From positions 1-64,000 of the forward strand of contig NZ_JBBAYJ010000008.1 in NCBI RefSeq assembly GCF_037153975.1: 64,000 nt of DNA. Reading direction: 5' to 3'. Below are positions 33,003 through 41,986 of this stretch, piece by piece. Position numbers and translations under genes: made by a program. Under the pieces are notes generated by a model. It was given only the letters and a program-made list of their open reading frames with translations. It was not told the origin of the DNA and searched no databases. The stretch comes from Aquipuribacter sp. SD81. Its GTDB lineage: Bacteria; Actinomycetota; Actinomycetes; Actinomycetales; JBBAYJ01. Position 1 is the first letter of the stretch, and every line of letters starts with the position of its first letter.

Positions 33003-36000
33003 GTGAGCAGTCCGACCACCGGCTCCGACGGCCCCGCGCTCCTCGACGGCCCCGTGCTCCTCGACGGGCCCGCGCCCCTCCCCGGGCCCGCGGCGTCGTT
33101 CCCCCGGGTGCGCCGCCAGCCGCGGCCGTCGGTCGTGCTGCTCGTGGCGTCGTTCGGCGCGTTCCTCGCCTTCCTCGACTCGACGATCGTCAACGTCGCC
33201 TTCCCCGACATGCAACGCTCGTTCCCCGACGCCGCGCTGTCGAGCCTGTCGTGGGTGCTCAACGCCTACAACATCGTGCTCGCCGCGTTCCTGGTGGCCG
33301 CGGGACGCCTCGCCGACCTGCTGGGGCGCAGGCGCGTCTTCGTGCTCGGCGTCGCGGTCTTCACGGTCGCGTCGGCCCTGTGCGCCGTCGCGACCACCGT
33401 GGAGCAGCTCGTCGGCTTCCGCGTCCTCCAGGGCGTCGGAGCCGCGCTGCTCGTCCCCGCCTCGCTCGCCCTCGTCGTGGAGGCGTTCGACGTCTCGAAG
33501 AGGGCTCACGGCGTCGGCCTGTGGGGGGCCGCCGCGGCGATCGCCTCCGGGCTGGGGCCGCCGGCCGGCGGTGCCCTCGTGGCGGTGGACAGCTGGCGCC
33601 TCGCCTTCCTCGTCAACGTCCCCCTCGGGATCGCGGCCGTCGTGCTGGCCCGGCGGTGCCTCGTGGAGAGCCGGTCGCCCGGCGTGCGCCGCACGCCGGA
33701 CCTGCTCGGGGCCCTGCTGCTCGCGGCCGCCCTCGGTGCCCTCACGACCGGTCTCGTCCAGGGTCCCGACCGGGGGTGGGGCGACTGGCGCGTGCTGGGC
33801 GCCTTCGTCGTGGGCGGCCTCGCCCTCGCGGGCTTCGTGCGCAGCTCGCGCACGCACCGCTCACCCCTGCTCGACCCCGCTCTGCTGCGCATCCGCTCCT
33901 TCGCCGTCGGCAACGCCCTCACGGTGGTGGCCGGAGCCGGCTTCTACGCCTACCTGCTCACCCACGTGCTGTACCTCAGCTACGTGTGGGGGTACTCCCT
34001 GCTGCAGGCGGGCCTCGCGGTGGCGCCGGCCGCCTTCGTCGCCGCGGTGGTGGCAGCCCTCCTCGGCAAGGTGGCCGACCGGCACGGCCACCGGGTCATC
34101 CTGCTGCCGGGCGCGGCCGTGTGGGCGCTGAGCCTGCTGTGGTACCTCGAGCGGGTCGGCCCCACGCCGGAGCTCGTCACCCAGTGGCTGCCGGGACAGG
34201 TGCTGCAGGGCATCGGCGTCGGCGCCACCCTCCCGCTCCTCGGCAGCGCCGCCGTGGCCCGGCTGCCGAAGGGGGCCGCGTACGCGACGGCGTCCGCGGT
34301 CGTCACCAGCGCCCGGCAGCTCGGGGCCGTCCTCGGCATCGCCGTGCTCGTCGTCCTCATCGGCACACCGAGCCCCGAGGAGGCACGGGAGGCGCTCCGG
34401 GCCGGCTGGGTCCTCGCCGCGCTGTGCCTGGCCGCCGTCGCGCTCGCCACCCCGCTGCTCGGTCGAACCGGGCCCGGCCGCGCGACGCCCCCCGAGGCGA
34501 CCGCGGCCGTCGCGCCCCTGCCGGTGGCGCCCACCGTGCTGCAGGCGCCGCCGCCACCGCCCCGCGACCCGGCTCCCGTCCTCGTGGACGCCCTCGCCGA
34601 CGTGCCGCTCTTCGCCGGTCTGTCCGCCGAGGCGCTCGCGCGGCTGGAACGCTCCGCCGAGGACGTCGAGGTGGACGCCGGGGACCTGCTGTTCGACCAG
34701 GGCGACCCGGCGGACGGGCTGTACGTGCTGCGCAGCGGTCGGCTGCAGGTGGCGCAGGGCGAGGTGGTGCTCACCGAGCTCGGCCGCGGCGCGGTCGTGG
34801 GGGAGCTGGGCCTGCTCACCGGGCAGGTACGCAGCGCGGCGGTGCGCGCGGTACGCGACAGCCGGCTGACCCGGCTGCCCGCCGAGCACTTCGCGCAGGT
34901 GGCGGGCCCGGAGGTCATGGCAGGACTCGCCCGCAACCTCGCGGTGCGGCTGCAGGAGATCGCCCCGCCGCCGACGTCCCGGTCAGGGGCGGCCGACACC
35001 GTCGTCGCGGTCGTCGGCCTCGACGTCGCCGCGTCGGTCGAGGCGTGCTCGGCGGGGCTGCTGGACCGGCTGCGACGCCACGTGCGCGCGGTCGACCCGG
35101 GACGCGTCGACCGCGAGGGGCTGGAGCGGGCGGAGCAGGACGCCGACACGGTGCTGCTCACCGCCACGGTCGACGACCCTGCCTGGCGGGACCTGTGCCT
35201 GCGGGTGGCCGACCGCGTCGTGCTGGTCTCCGGTGACCCGGAGCCGCCGGCCGGCGGGCTACCGGCACGGGCGGGCGGCGCGGACCTGGTCCTGACGGGA
35301 CCGCCCGCGGGGCGCGAGCAGCGCGCGCGGTGGGAGACCGCCCTGCAGCCGCGCTCCGTCCACGTCGCGCCCGAGGGGTCCGCGGCGTCGCTCCGGCCGC
35401 TGGCCGCCCGCCTCGCAGGCCGTTCGCTCGGCCTGGTCCTCGGCGGCGGCGGCGCCCGGGCGTTCGCGGGCATCGGCGTCCTCGAGGCGCTGGAGGAGGC
35501 GGACGTGGTCGTCGACCGCTTCGCGGGCACGAGCGTCGGCGCCTGCGTCGCGGGCCTCGCGGCCGCGGGCCTCGACGCCGCCGCCGTCGACGCCGCGGTC
35601 TACGAGAACTTCGTCCGCCGCAACCCCATCAACGACTACACACTGCCCACCAGGGGCCTGGTGAGCGGCCGCCGCACGGCCGCCCTCTTGACCGAGGGCA
35701 TGCGGGGGCTGCTCGTCGAGGAGCTGCCGCACGAGTTCCGGTGCGTGAGCGTCGACCTGCTCCGGCGTCGCCGGGTCGTGCACCGCAGCGGCCCGCTGGC
35801 CGACGCCGTGCTCTGCTCGCTCCGGCTCCCCGGCCTGTACCCCCCGTACGAGTCCGGGGGGACGCTCCACGTCGACGGGGGCGTCCTGGACAACCTGCCC
35901 GTCTCCGCCCTGTCCCGGTCCGAGGGGCCGCTCGTGGCCGTCAGCGTCGGGTTCGGCGGGGCCGGTGGACCGTCCTCCGGCGTGCGCAGCGGGCCCCCGA

Positions 36001-36215
36001 GGGTGCCCGCGCTCGCGGACACGCTCATGCGGACCATGATGATGGCGAGCGGGGACGCCTCCGTGCGGGCCTTCGAGGCCGCGGACCTCGTGCTGCGCCC
36101 GGACACGCGGGGCATCGGGCTGCTGGAGTTCCACCAGATCGACCGCGCCCGCGAGGTCGGCCGCGCCGCCGTGGAGCAGGCACTGCCGCAGGTCGTCGCG
36201 CTGCTGTCGCGGTGA
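33003..36215 (+). CDS. MFS transporter / cyclic-nucleotide-binding / patatin-like phospholipase fusion
   Basis: A 1070-residue three-part membrane protein. Residues about 40-490 are a 14-helix DHA2-type major-facilitator transporter (AFLDSTIVNVAFPDMQ, GRLADLLGRRRVF). About 533-632 is a cNMP-binding domain (PLFAGLSAEALARLE, phosphate-binding cassette VVGELGLLTGQVRSAAV with Glu and Arg kept). About 800-1065 is a patatin/NTE-type lipase with the oxyanion GGGGARAFAGIG, nucleophile S844 in GTSVGA and D958 in HVDGGVLDN. The same order is known from Mycobacterium tuberculosis Rv3239c and Rv3728 (from memory), so the architecture is not new, but its function is not settled. Possible lipid export coupled to cyclic-nucleotide-gated hydrolysis (inference). 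GTG start after GGAGG. Confidence 0.9.
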   Translation: MSSPTTGSDGPALLDGPVLLDGPAPLPGPAASFPRVRRQPRPSVVLLVASFGAFLAFLDSTIVNVAFPDMQRSFPDAALSSLSWVLNAYNIVLAAFLVAAGRLADLLGRRRVFVLGVAVFTVASALCAVATTVEQLVGFRVLQGVGAALLVPASLALVVEAFDVSKRAHGVGLWGAAAAIASGLGPPAGGALVAVDSWRLAFLVNVPLGIAAVVLARRCLVESRSPGVRRTPDLLGALLLAAALGALTTGLVQGPDRGWGDWRVLGAFVVGGLALAGFVRSSRTHRSPLLDPALLRIRSFAVGNALTVVAGAGFYAYLLTHVLYLSYVWGYSLLQAGLAVAPAAFVAAVVAALLGKVADRHGHRVILLPGAAVWALSLLWYLERVGPTPELVTQWLPGQVLQGIGVGATLPLLGSAAVARLPKGAAYATASAVVTSARQLGAVLGIAVLVVLIGTPSPEEAREALRAGWVLAALCLAAVALATPLLGRTGPGRATPPEATAAVAPLPVAPTVLQAPPPPPRDPAPVLVDALADVPLFAGLSAEALARLERSAEDVEVDAGDLLFDQGDPADGLYVLRSGRLQVAQGEVVLTELGRGAVVGELGLLTGQVRSAAVRAVRDSRLTRLPAEHFAQVAGPEVMAGLARNLAVRLQEIAPPPTSRSGAADTVVAVVGLDVAASVEACSAGLLDRLRRHVRAVDPGRVDREGLERAEQDADTVLLTATVDDPAWRDLCLRVADRVVLVSGDPEPPAGGLPARAGGADLVLTGPPAGREQRARWETALQPRSVHVAPEGSAASLRPLAARLAGRSLGLVLGGGGARAFAGIGVLEALEEADVVVDRFAGTSVGACVAGLAAAGLDAAAVDAAVYENFVRRNPINDYTLPTRGLVSGRRTAALLTEGMRGLLVEELPHEFRCVSVDLLRRRRVVHRSGPLADAVLCSLRLPGLYPPYESGGTLHVDGGVLDNLPVSALSRSEGPLVAVSVGFGGAGGPSSGVRSGPPRVPALADTLMRTMMMASGDASVRAFEAADLVLRPDTRGIGLLEFHQIDRAREVGRAAVEQALPQVVALLSR

Positions 36216-36379
36216 GTCGCGCGTGAGAGTCGCCGGGGTACGGCCCCACGTCCCGGACCTGCTCCGGACCTCGGGTGCCCGACCTCGGCGGCATCGCGGC
36301 CGGCCGCGGCCCGGAGCTGCTCATGCCGCTGTGGCTCGACCTCATGGGAGTGCGCCGGGCCCGGCGCCACGTGCTGGAC

Positions 36380-36407
36380 GGTGTGCACCTGTACCCAGGT
36401 GCACACC
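36380..36407. promoter_or_regulatory. Perfect inverted repeat upstream of the cyclase gene
   Basis: GGTGTGCACCTG and CAGGTGCACACC, 12-bp perfect arms around TACC. It lies 165 bp after the patatin-fusion stop and 77 bp before the cyclase start, with no U-run after it. Either an operator for the cyclase gene or a terminator for the gene before. Confidence 0.55.
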
Positions 36408-36483
36408 GGGACGAAAACCCCGTGCGCGGCCGGCGCCGCCGCCTAGGGTCTGCTCATGGCCCCCGGTCGCCTGAGGCGCGGTC

Positions 36484-39400
36484 GTGCCGCGGTCCGGCGC
36501 CGTGCTCGCTGACGGGCTCCGGGCCTACGTCCCGGACCTGCTGCTGTCGTGGTCGCCGACCCACGGCGACGAGCGGCACATGCGCCTCGACGGGACCCTC
36601 GCCTTCGTCGACATCTCCGGCTTCACCCGGCTGACCGAACGGCTCGCGCGCCGCGGGCACGTCGGGGCGGAGGAGATGAGCGACCTGCTCGACGCCACCT
36701 TCTCCGCGCTGCTCGCCGCCGCCCGCGACCAGGCCGGCGACCTCGTCAAGTGGGGCGGCGACGCCGTCCTGCTGCTGTTCACCGGCCCCGAGCACGCGGC
36801 CCGCGCGTGCCGCGCGGCCGTCGACATGCGCACGACGCTGCGCACGGTCCGCCCTCCCGTCGCCACCGGCGGCACCCTCAGGTTGCGCATGTCCGTCGGC
36901 GTGCACAGCGGGCCGTTCGACTTCTACCTCGTCGGCGACCCCGCGCTGCACCGCGAGCTGCTCGTCGTGGGACCCGCCGCGAGCGAGGCGGCCCGGTTGG
37001 AGGCGCTCGCCGACGCCGGCCAGGTGGCGCTGAGCGACGACACCGCGGCGCTCCTGCCCGCCCGCGCGCACCGCCCCGGACCGGAGCCGGGCAGCCGCCT
37101 GCTCCGGGCCCGTCCCGACGACCGCGCCACCGCGGTCGCGCCGCGGCCCACGCGCCTCGAGCCCGGCTCGCTCGAGCAGTTCCTGCCCACGAGCCTGCGG
37201 GACCACCTGCTGTCGGAGCAGGGCGAGGCGGAGCACCGCTCCGTCGCGGTCGCGTTCGTCGGCCTCACCGGCACCGACGACCTCTCGCGCGACCGGGGCG
37301 CCTCGGCCGTCGCCGACGCCCTCGACCAGTGCGTCCGGGTCGTGCAACGTGCCTGCGCCGAGCACGACGTCACCTTCCTCGAGACCGACATCGCCCGCGA
37401 CGGCGGCAAGGTCATGCTCGTCTCCGGCGCACCGCGCAGCAGCGGGCACGACGAGGAGCGGATGCTGCTCGCCGTCCGGGCGGTGATGGACGGCGCCGGG
37501 GTGCTGCCGCTGCGCATCGGCGTCAACCGGGGGCACGTGTTCACCGGCGGCTTCGGGCCGGCGTTCCGGCGCACGTACTCCATCAAGGGCGACGCGGTGA
37601 ACCTCGCCGCCCGCGTCATGGGACGCGCCGGCCACGGGGAGGTCCTCGTCACCGAGGCGACCCTCGAGCGCTCGCGCACCCGCTTCGAGACGGACCCGCT
37701 CCCGCCGTTCCTCGTCAAGGGCAAGAGCCTGCCCGTCCGCGCGTCCCGGCTCGGCCCGGCGCTGCGCACCGAGGGCGGCCTCCGCGCCGGCACGCCCTTC
37801 GTCGGCCGCGAGGCCGAGCTCGGCGCGCTCCGTGGTGCCCTCGCGCGGGCGGCCGACGGGCGGGGGCTGACGGTCGACGTGGTCGGCGAGGCGGGGATCG
37901 GCAAGAGCCGGCTCGTGGCGGAGCTGCTGCGCGAGGCGTCCGGCGTGACGGTCGTGCGCGGCCGGGGCGGCGACTACCGCTCGAGCACGCCGTACTTCCC
38001 GTTCCGGGCGCTGCTGCGCGAGGCGCTCGGCCTCGAGCCGGGCGCCGACCCCGAGCCGACCGCCCGGCGGCTGCACGAGGTCCTCGCCCGCTCCGCGCCG
38101 GAGCTGCTGCCGTGGCAGCCGCTGCTCGCGCTGCCGCTGGACGTCGAGGTGCCGGCCAGCCGCGAGAGCGAGGAGCTCGACCCGCGGCACCGCCGGGCCC
38201 GGCTGGAGGAGACCGTCGAGCAGCTCCTGCTGCGCGCCGTCACCGGGCCGCTCGTGCTGCTGCTCGAGGACGCCCACCTCCTCGACCCCGCCTCGGCCGA
38301 CCTGCTCGCCCGGCTCGTCGCCGCCGCACCGCAGGCACCGTGGCTGCTGCTGCTCACCCGGCGGGACGGGCCGGGCCCGGTCGCCCTCGAGCCCGGGCCG
38401 GACGTGCTCGTGGTGGAGCCGGGGCCGCTGACGCCGGCGGAGTCGTTCGCGCTGGCCCGTGCGGCCGCGCCGACGCCGCTCACGCGGCAGGAGGTCGTCG
38501 CGCTCATGACCCGCAGCGGCGGCAACCCGCTGTTCCTCGAGGAGCTCCTCGCGACGACGCCGGCGAAGCCCGGCGGCGTCGCCGACCTGCCCGAGTCGGT
38601 GCAGGACCTCGTGACGAGCCAGGTCGACCGGCTCGCGCCGCTGGACCGGCTCGTGCTCCGCTACGCCGCGGTGCTCGGCGTCACCGCCGACCTCGACGTG
38701 CTCGACCGGCTCCTCGCGGCGCACCGCAGCGACGTCCGGCTCGCCGAGCACCTGCCGGCGCTGGCGGAGTTCCTCGTGCCGTACGGGGAACGGCAGGTCC
38801 GCTTCCGGCACGCCCTCATGCGCGAGGTCGCCTACGAGGGCCTGCCGTACCGGCTACGCCGACTGCTGCACCTGCACGTCGGGGAGGCGCTGGAGGCGGC
38901 CGCCGAGGACCCGGAGCAGGTGAGCGTGCTGCTCTCGCTGCACTACTTCCACGCCGGTCGCTTCGACCGGGCGTGGCAGTTCTCGCGCGCGGCGGGTGAG
39001 CTCGCGCGCGAGCAGTACGCCAACGGCGAGGCGATCGAGCTGCTGGGCCGTGCGGTCGAGGCGGCCCGGCGCTCCGCGGGCGAGGTCGTGCCGGAGGAGG
39101 TCGCGGGCGTGCTCGAGGCGCTGGGCGACGTGTCGCACCTCGCCGGCCGCTCCGGACCGGCGCTCGAGGCGTACCGCTCGGCGCGTCGGCGGGTGGCCGA
39201 CGACCCGGTCGCCGCCGCCCGGCTGCTGTCCAAGCAGGCCCGTACGGCCCAGCGCCTCGGCCGCGTCACGCAGTCCCTGCGCCTGGTCCGCCGCGCCCTC
39301 GCCTCGCTCGAGGGCGTCGAGGGACCGGAGGCCGCCGCGACGCGGTCGGACCTCGCGACGAGGTACGCCCTGGGCCGGTGGAGCCAGGGCCGCTACGACG

Positions 39401-40005
39401 ACGCGCTGGGCTGGGCGACGGTCGGCGCGCGCGAGGCGGAGGAGTCCGGCGACAAGCCCACCCTCGCGCTGGCGTACAACACGCTGCACACCGCGCACTA
39501 CTACGCGGGCGTCGAGGAGGACGTGCCGTACGGGCGGCTCGCCCTGCTCGCCTACGAGGAGCTCGGCGACCTCGCGGGGCAGGGGCACTGCGTCAACAAC
39601 CTCGGCGTGGAGGCGTTGGACGCGGGCCGGCTCGCGGAGTCGGCGGAGCTCTTCGGTCGGGCCAGAGAGGTGTTCCGGCGTCTGGGCGACGAGGCCGACG
39701 AGGCCAACGCCACGTACAACGCGGGCGACGCGATGCTGCGGCTCGGCCGCCACGACGAGGCCGGGCCGCTGCTGCGCGACGCGCTCGCGGCGGCTCGTGC
39801 CGTGGGCGACGAGGAGCTCGTCGCCCTCGTGCTGCGCGAGACCGGCCAGCTGTACGTGCGGCTCGGGCGCGCGGAGGAGGCGAGAGCCCACCTGGCCGAC
39901 GCCCGGGCGCGGCTGACGGGGCTCGGGCTCACGCAGGAGCTCGCCGCCCTCGACGACGCGGAGGCGGAGCTCGCGTCGTCGGGGCGGCGGCAGCCCTCGG
40001 CCTAG
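36484..40005 (+). CDS. Soluble-adenylyl-cyclase-like protein: tandem class III cyclase domains, NTPase, TPR
   Basis: A 1173-residue cytoplasmic protein with the layout of mammalian soluble adenylyl cyclase. C1 (about 35-205) has metal ligands D43 in FVDISGFT and D93 in LVKWGGDAVLLLF plus K89. C2 (about 255-395) lacks these (FVGLTG) but has D370, N373 and R377 in YSIKGDAVNLAARVM, which C1 lacks. The two halves thus make one complete site and one degenerate site. About 435-730 is an AAA/STAND NTPase (Walker A VGEAGIGKS near 466, Walker B LVLLLEDAHLLD). The rest is TPR-like (about 800-1165). ATP-to-cAMP is the likely reaction; no helix-turn-helix is seen. GTG start is provisional (no clear RBS; GTG at 36502 also possible). 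Its TAG shares CTAG with the convergent gene's stop. Confidence 0.88.
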   Translation: MPRSGAVLADGLRAYVPDLLLSWSPTHGDERHMRLDGTLAFVDISGFTRLTERLARRGHVGAEEMSDLLDATFSALLAAARDQAGDLVKWGGDAVLLLFTGPEHAARACRAAVDMRTTLRTVRPPVATGGTLRLRMSVGVHSGPFDFYLVGDPALHRELLVVGPAASEAARLEALADAGQVALSDDTAALLPARAHRPGPEPGSRLLRARPDDRATAVAPRPTRLEPGSLEQFLPTSLRDHLLSEQGEAEHRSVAVAFVGLTGTDDLSRDRGASAVADALDQCVRVVQRACAEHDVTFLETDIARDGGKVMLVSGAPRSSGHDEERMLLAVRAVMDGAGVLPLRIGVNRGHVFTGGFGPAFRRTYSIKGDAVNLAARVMGRAGHGEVLVTEATLERSRTRFETDPLPPFLVKGKSLPVRASRLGPALRTEGGLRAGTPFVGREAELGALRGALARAADGRGLTVDVVGEAGIGKSRLVAELLREASGVTVVRGRGGDYRSSTPYFPFRALLREALGLEPGADPEPTARRLHEVLARSAPELLPWQPLLALPLDVEVPASRESEELDPRHRRARLEETVEQLLLRAVTGPLVLLLEDAHLLDPASADLLARLVAAAPQAPWLLLLTRRDGPGPVALEPGPDVLVVEPGPLTPAESFALARAAAPTPLTRQEVVALMTRSGGNPLFLEELLATTPAKPGGVADLPESVQDLVTSQVDRLAPLDRLVLRYAAVLGVTADLDVLDRLLAAHRSDVRLAEHLPALAEFLVPYGERQVRFRHALMREVAYEGLPYRLRRLLHLHVGEALEAAAEDPEQVSVLLSLHYFHAGRFDRAWQFSRAAGELAREQYANGEAIELLGRAVEAARRSAGEVVPEEVAGVLEALGDVSHLAGRSGPALEAYRSARRRVADDPVAAARLLSKQARTAQRLGRVTQSLRLVRRALASLEGVEGPEAAATRSDLATRYALGRWSQGRYDDALGWATVGAREAEESGDKPTLALAYNTLHTAHYYAGVEEDVPYGRLALLAYEELGDLAGQGHCVNNLGVEALDAGRLAESAELFGRAREVFRRLGDEADEANATYNAGDAMLRLGRHDEAGPLLRDALAAARAVGDEELVALVLRETGQLYVRLGRAEEARAHLADARARLTGLGLTQELAALDDAEAELASSGRRQPSA

Positions 40006-41003
40006 TGGCTCATGCGCGCGTCGCGCGTGATGAGCAGGTACAGGTACGTCGTGCCGGAGCCGTCGCGCCGGCTCTGCACGTAGTCGATGCAGTGCCCGTC
40101 CGGTCCGGTCATGACGCCCTTGGCCCCGCACGCCGGTGAGGGCGTGAGGTCGCCGGTCGGGTCGAGGTTCACCTGCAGCCCGTTGCTCTGGATCGACCCG
40201 TTGCCGCAGCGGCTCTTGTCGCAGCGCACCACGAGCGTCGCGGGGGAGGTGGCCGAGTAGCGCGTGCCGAGGTCGGCGAGCACCTGCAGCACGACGCCGT
40301 CCTCGGCCCGGCAGCCGATGTCTCCCGTGCACAGGCCGGTGGAGAAGAACACGTCGCTGTCGACGCCGTTCGGCAGCACCGCGTCGACGCACGTCTGCTC
40401 CCCGGGTGCGGCGGAGGTGACGCACGGCTCGGTGGCGCCGGTGCGGCTGACGAACAGGCTGCCGTCGCGCTGACCCGCGGGCACGCGCACGGTGTCCGCG
40501 CTCAGCACGACGTCGAAGGGTCCGGCCGTGCCGGGGTGCAGGTCGGCGGACGGCTTGCGACCGAGGGCGGCCGCGGTGAGCACCACGCCGTTCGCGGCGG
40601 GCAGCCGCAGGCCGGTCGCAGTGGCGGAGCTCGCGCCGGCCGGGACGGTGACGGTCGTGAGCGTGCCGCCGTCGGCCGTCGCCACCCGCACGTCGGTGTC
40701 CGACCTCGTGCTGTACGCCGCGGGGACCGTCCCGGCGCGCAGCGTCACCGTCAGGGAGAAGGGCGCCCCGGCGAGCAGCAGCACGTCGGGCGTGCCCGAC
40801 GCGGCGGGCAGGTCGAGGCCCGTGACCGAGACGGTGACGGTGTCGGCGACCGGTCCTGCGGACCGGGGAGCGGCCAGCGCGCCGCTCGCGGGGAGGGTGA
40901 CGGCCAGCAGGAGCGCGCCGAGCAGCGCGAGCAGCGACCGGGTCCGGCGGGTCGGCGGGGTGGCGGTGGTGGCGTGGGAGCGGTGCGGCAGAGACGTCGG
41001 CAT
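40002..41003 (-). CDS. Secreted hypothetical protein with cysteine-rich C-terminal half
   Basis: A 333-residue protein I do not recognise. It has an Arg/Thr-rich n-region and a hydrophobic signal (LLALLGALLLAVTLPASGAL, ending ALA near residue 44), then a beta-rich domain resembling neocarzinostatin-type or Ig-like folds (TVTVSVTGLDLPAASGTPDV, FDVVLSADTVRVPAG), and a C-terminal half with about eight cysteines, probably disulfide-bonded (CVTSAAPGEQTC, CTGDIGC, CDKSRCGNG, ACG, HCIDYV). No catalytic motif. Convergent with the cyclase: both stop codons lie within CTAG at 40002-40005. ATG start; the upstream MBL-fold gene ends 27 bp away on the same strand. Confidence 0.75.
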   Translation of the reverse strand: MPTSLPHRSHATTATPPTRRTRSLLALLGALLLAVTLPASGALAAPRSAGPVADTVTVSVTGLDLPAASGTPDVLLLAGAPFSLTVTLRAGTVPAAYSTRSDTDVRVATADGGTLTTVTVPAGASSATATGLRLPAANGVVLTAAALGRKPSADLHPGTAGPFDVVLSADTVRVPAGQRDGSLFVSRTGATEPCVTSAAPGEQTCVDAVLPNGVDSDVFFSTGLCTGDIGCRAEDGVVLQVLADLGTRYSATSPATLVVRCDKSRCGNGSIQSNGLQVNLDPTGDLTPSPACGAKGVMTGPDGHCIDYVQSRRDGSGTTYLYLLITRDARMSH

Positions 41004-41030
41004 GTGCGGGTTCTTCCTGTGGTCGCGCCC

Positions 41031-41930
41031 TCAGCGCGTGGTGACGTGGTGCGGGCCGCCGTTCGCGCGGGTCCCGGGGTCCTCGACCTCCTCCCCGTCC
41101 GTGGCGGTGCGGCGGAGCACGATCCGGTCGCCCTCCCGACCCACCGACGTCGGCAGGGCGGGGGCGAGGTCCGGCGCCCAGCCGGCGATCTCGTCGAGCG
41201 CCTCGTCGGTGCGGGCCGGCGAGTGGTGGAACAGCACGAGGGAGCGGACGCGGCAGGCGACGGCGAGGTCGACGGCCTCCTGCACCGTGCAGTGGCCGTA
41301 GTCGACCGCGCGCGGGCGCTCGTGGTCGAGGAACTGGGCGCCGTGCACGAGCAGGTCGACCCCGTCGAGCAGCTCGAGCAGCGCGTCGGAGACCCCTGCC
41401 GCGGGCGCGTGGTCGGGCAGGTAGGCGAGCGAGACGCCGTCGCGCTCGACCCGGTGGGCCAGGGTGCGACCGCCCTTGTGCCGCACGTCGACCGCGCGGA
41501 CGCGGAAGCCCTCGACGTCGCGGGCGGTGCCGTCCCACGCGTGGAAGCGCCAGCGGCCGCGCAGGCCCTCCGGGGTGATGGGGAACGCCGGCGGCGACAG
41601 GGTCTGGGCGAGCAGGTCGCGGCCCGTCAGGTCGTGCTGCGCCGGCACGAGGAGGTCGGCGCGCGAGTCGTCGCGGTCGCCTGCGGCGAAGAAGGGCAGG
41701 CCCTGCACGTGGTCCCAGTGCAGGTGGCTCAGCAGTATCGAGCCCGTGAACGGACGTCCGGCCAGCCGCTCCGTCAGGGTGCGGAGCCCGGTCCCGGCGT
41801 CCAGCACGAGGGTCGGGACGTCGGCGCCCCCGGCGGTGACGGCGACGCACGACGTGTGCCCCCCGTACCGCACGAACTCGCGTCCCGGCGCGGCGGTGGA
41901 GCCGCGGACCCCCAGGAGGTCGACCTTCAT
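41031..41930 (-). CDS. MBL-fold hydrolase, possible cyclic-nucleotide phosphodiesterase
   Basis: A 299-residue metallo-beta-lactamase-fold protein. It begins MKVDLLGVRGSTAAPGREFVRYGGHTSCV, the opening of the group that includes RNase Z-like and cAMP-phosphodiesterase-like proteins, and has the full metal motif SHLHWDH, a later Asp/His (LPDHAPA), GHCTVQEAVD and LFHHSPARTD. All expected ligands are present. Phosphodiesterase activity is an inference from the fold and from the neighbouring cyclase and two cNMP-binding proteins; RNase Z itself is less likely because the exosite arm is absent. ATG at 41930 begins the conserved fold. Divergent from the second MFS/cNMP gene by 56 bp. Confidence 0.78.
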   Translation of the reverse strand: MKVDLLGVRGSTAAPGREFVRYGGHTSCVAVTAGGADVPTLVLDAGTGLRTLTERLAGRPFTGSILLSHLHWDHVQGLPFFAAGDRDDSRADLLVPAQHDLTGRDLLAQTLSPPAFPITPEGLRGRWRFHAWDGTARDVEGFRVRAVDVRHKGGRTLAHRVERDGVSLAYLPDHAPAAGVSDALLELLDGVDLLVHGAQFLDHERPRAVDYGHCTVQEAVDLAVACRVRSLVLFHHSPARTDEALDEIAGWAPDLAPALPTSVGREGDRIVLRRTATDGEEVEDPGTRANGGPHHVTTR

Positions 41931-41986
41931 CGCGCCCACATGGCGCGCAACATAACGGCGCGGCACCTCGCCCGTATGTCGTCTGG

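Noticed and set aside
33003-36215. Misassembly or chimera of three genes
   Set aside because: The MFS/cNMP/patatin order is known in Mycobacterium homologues, and the frame is continuous with intact motifs in all three parts.
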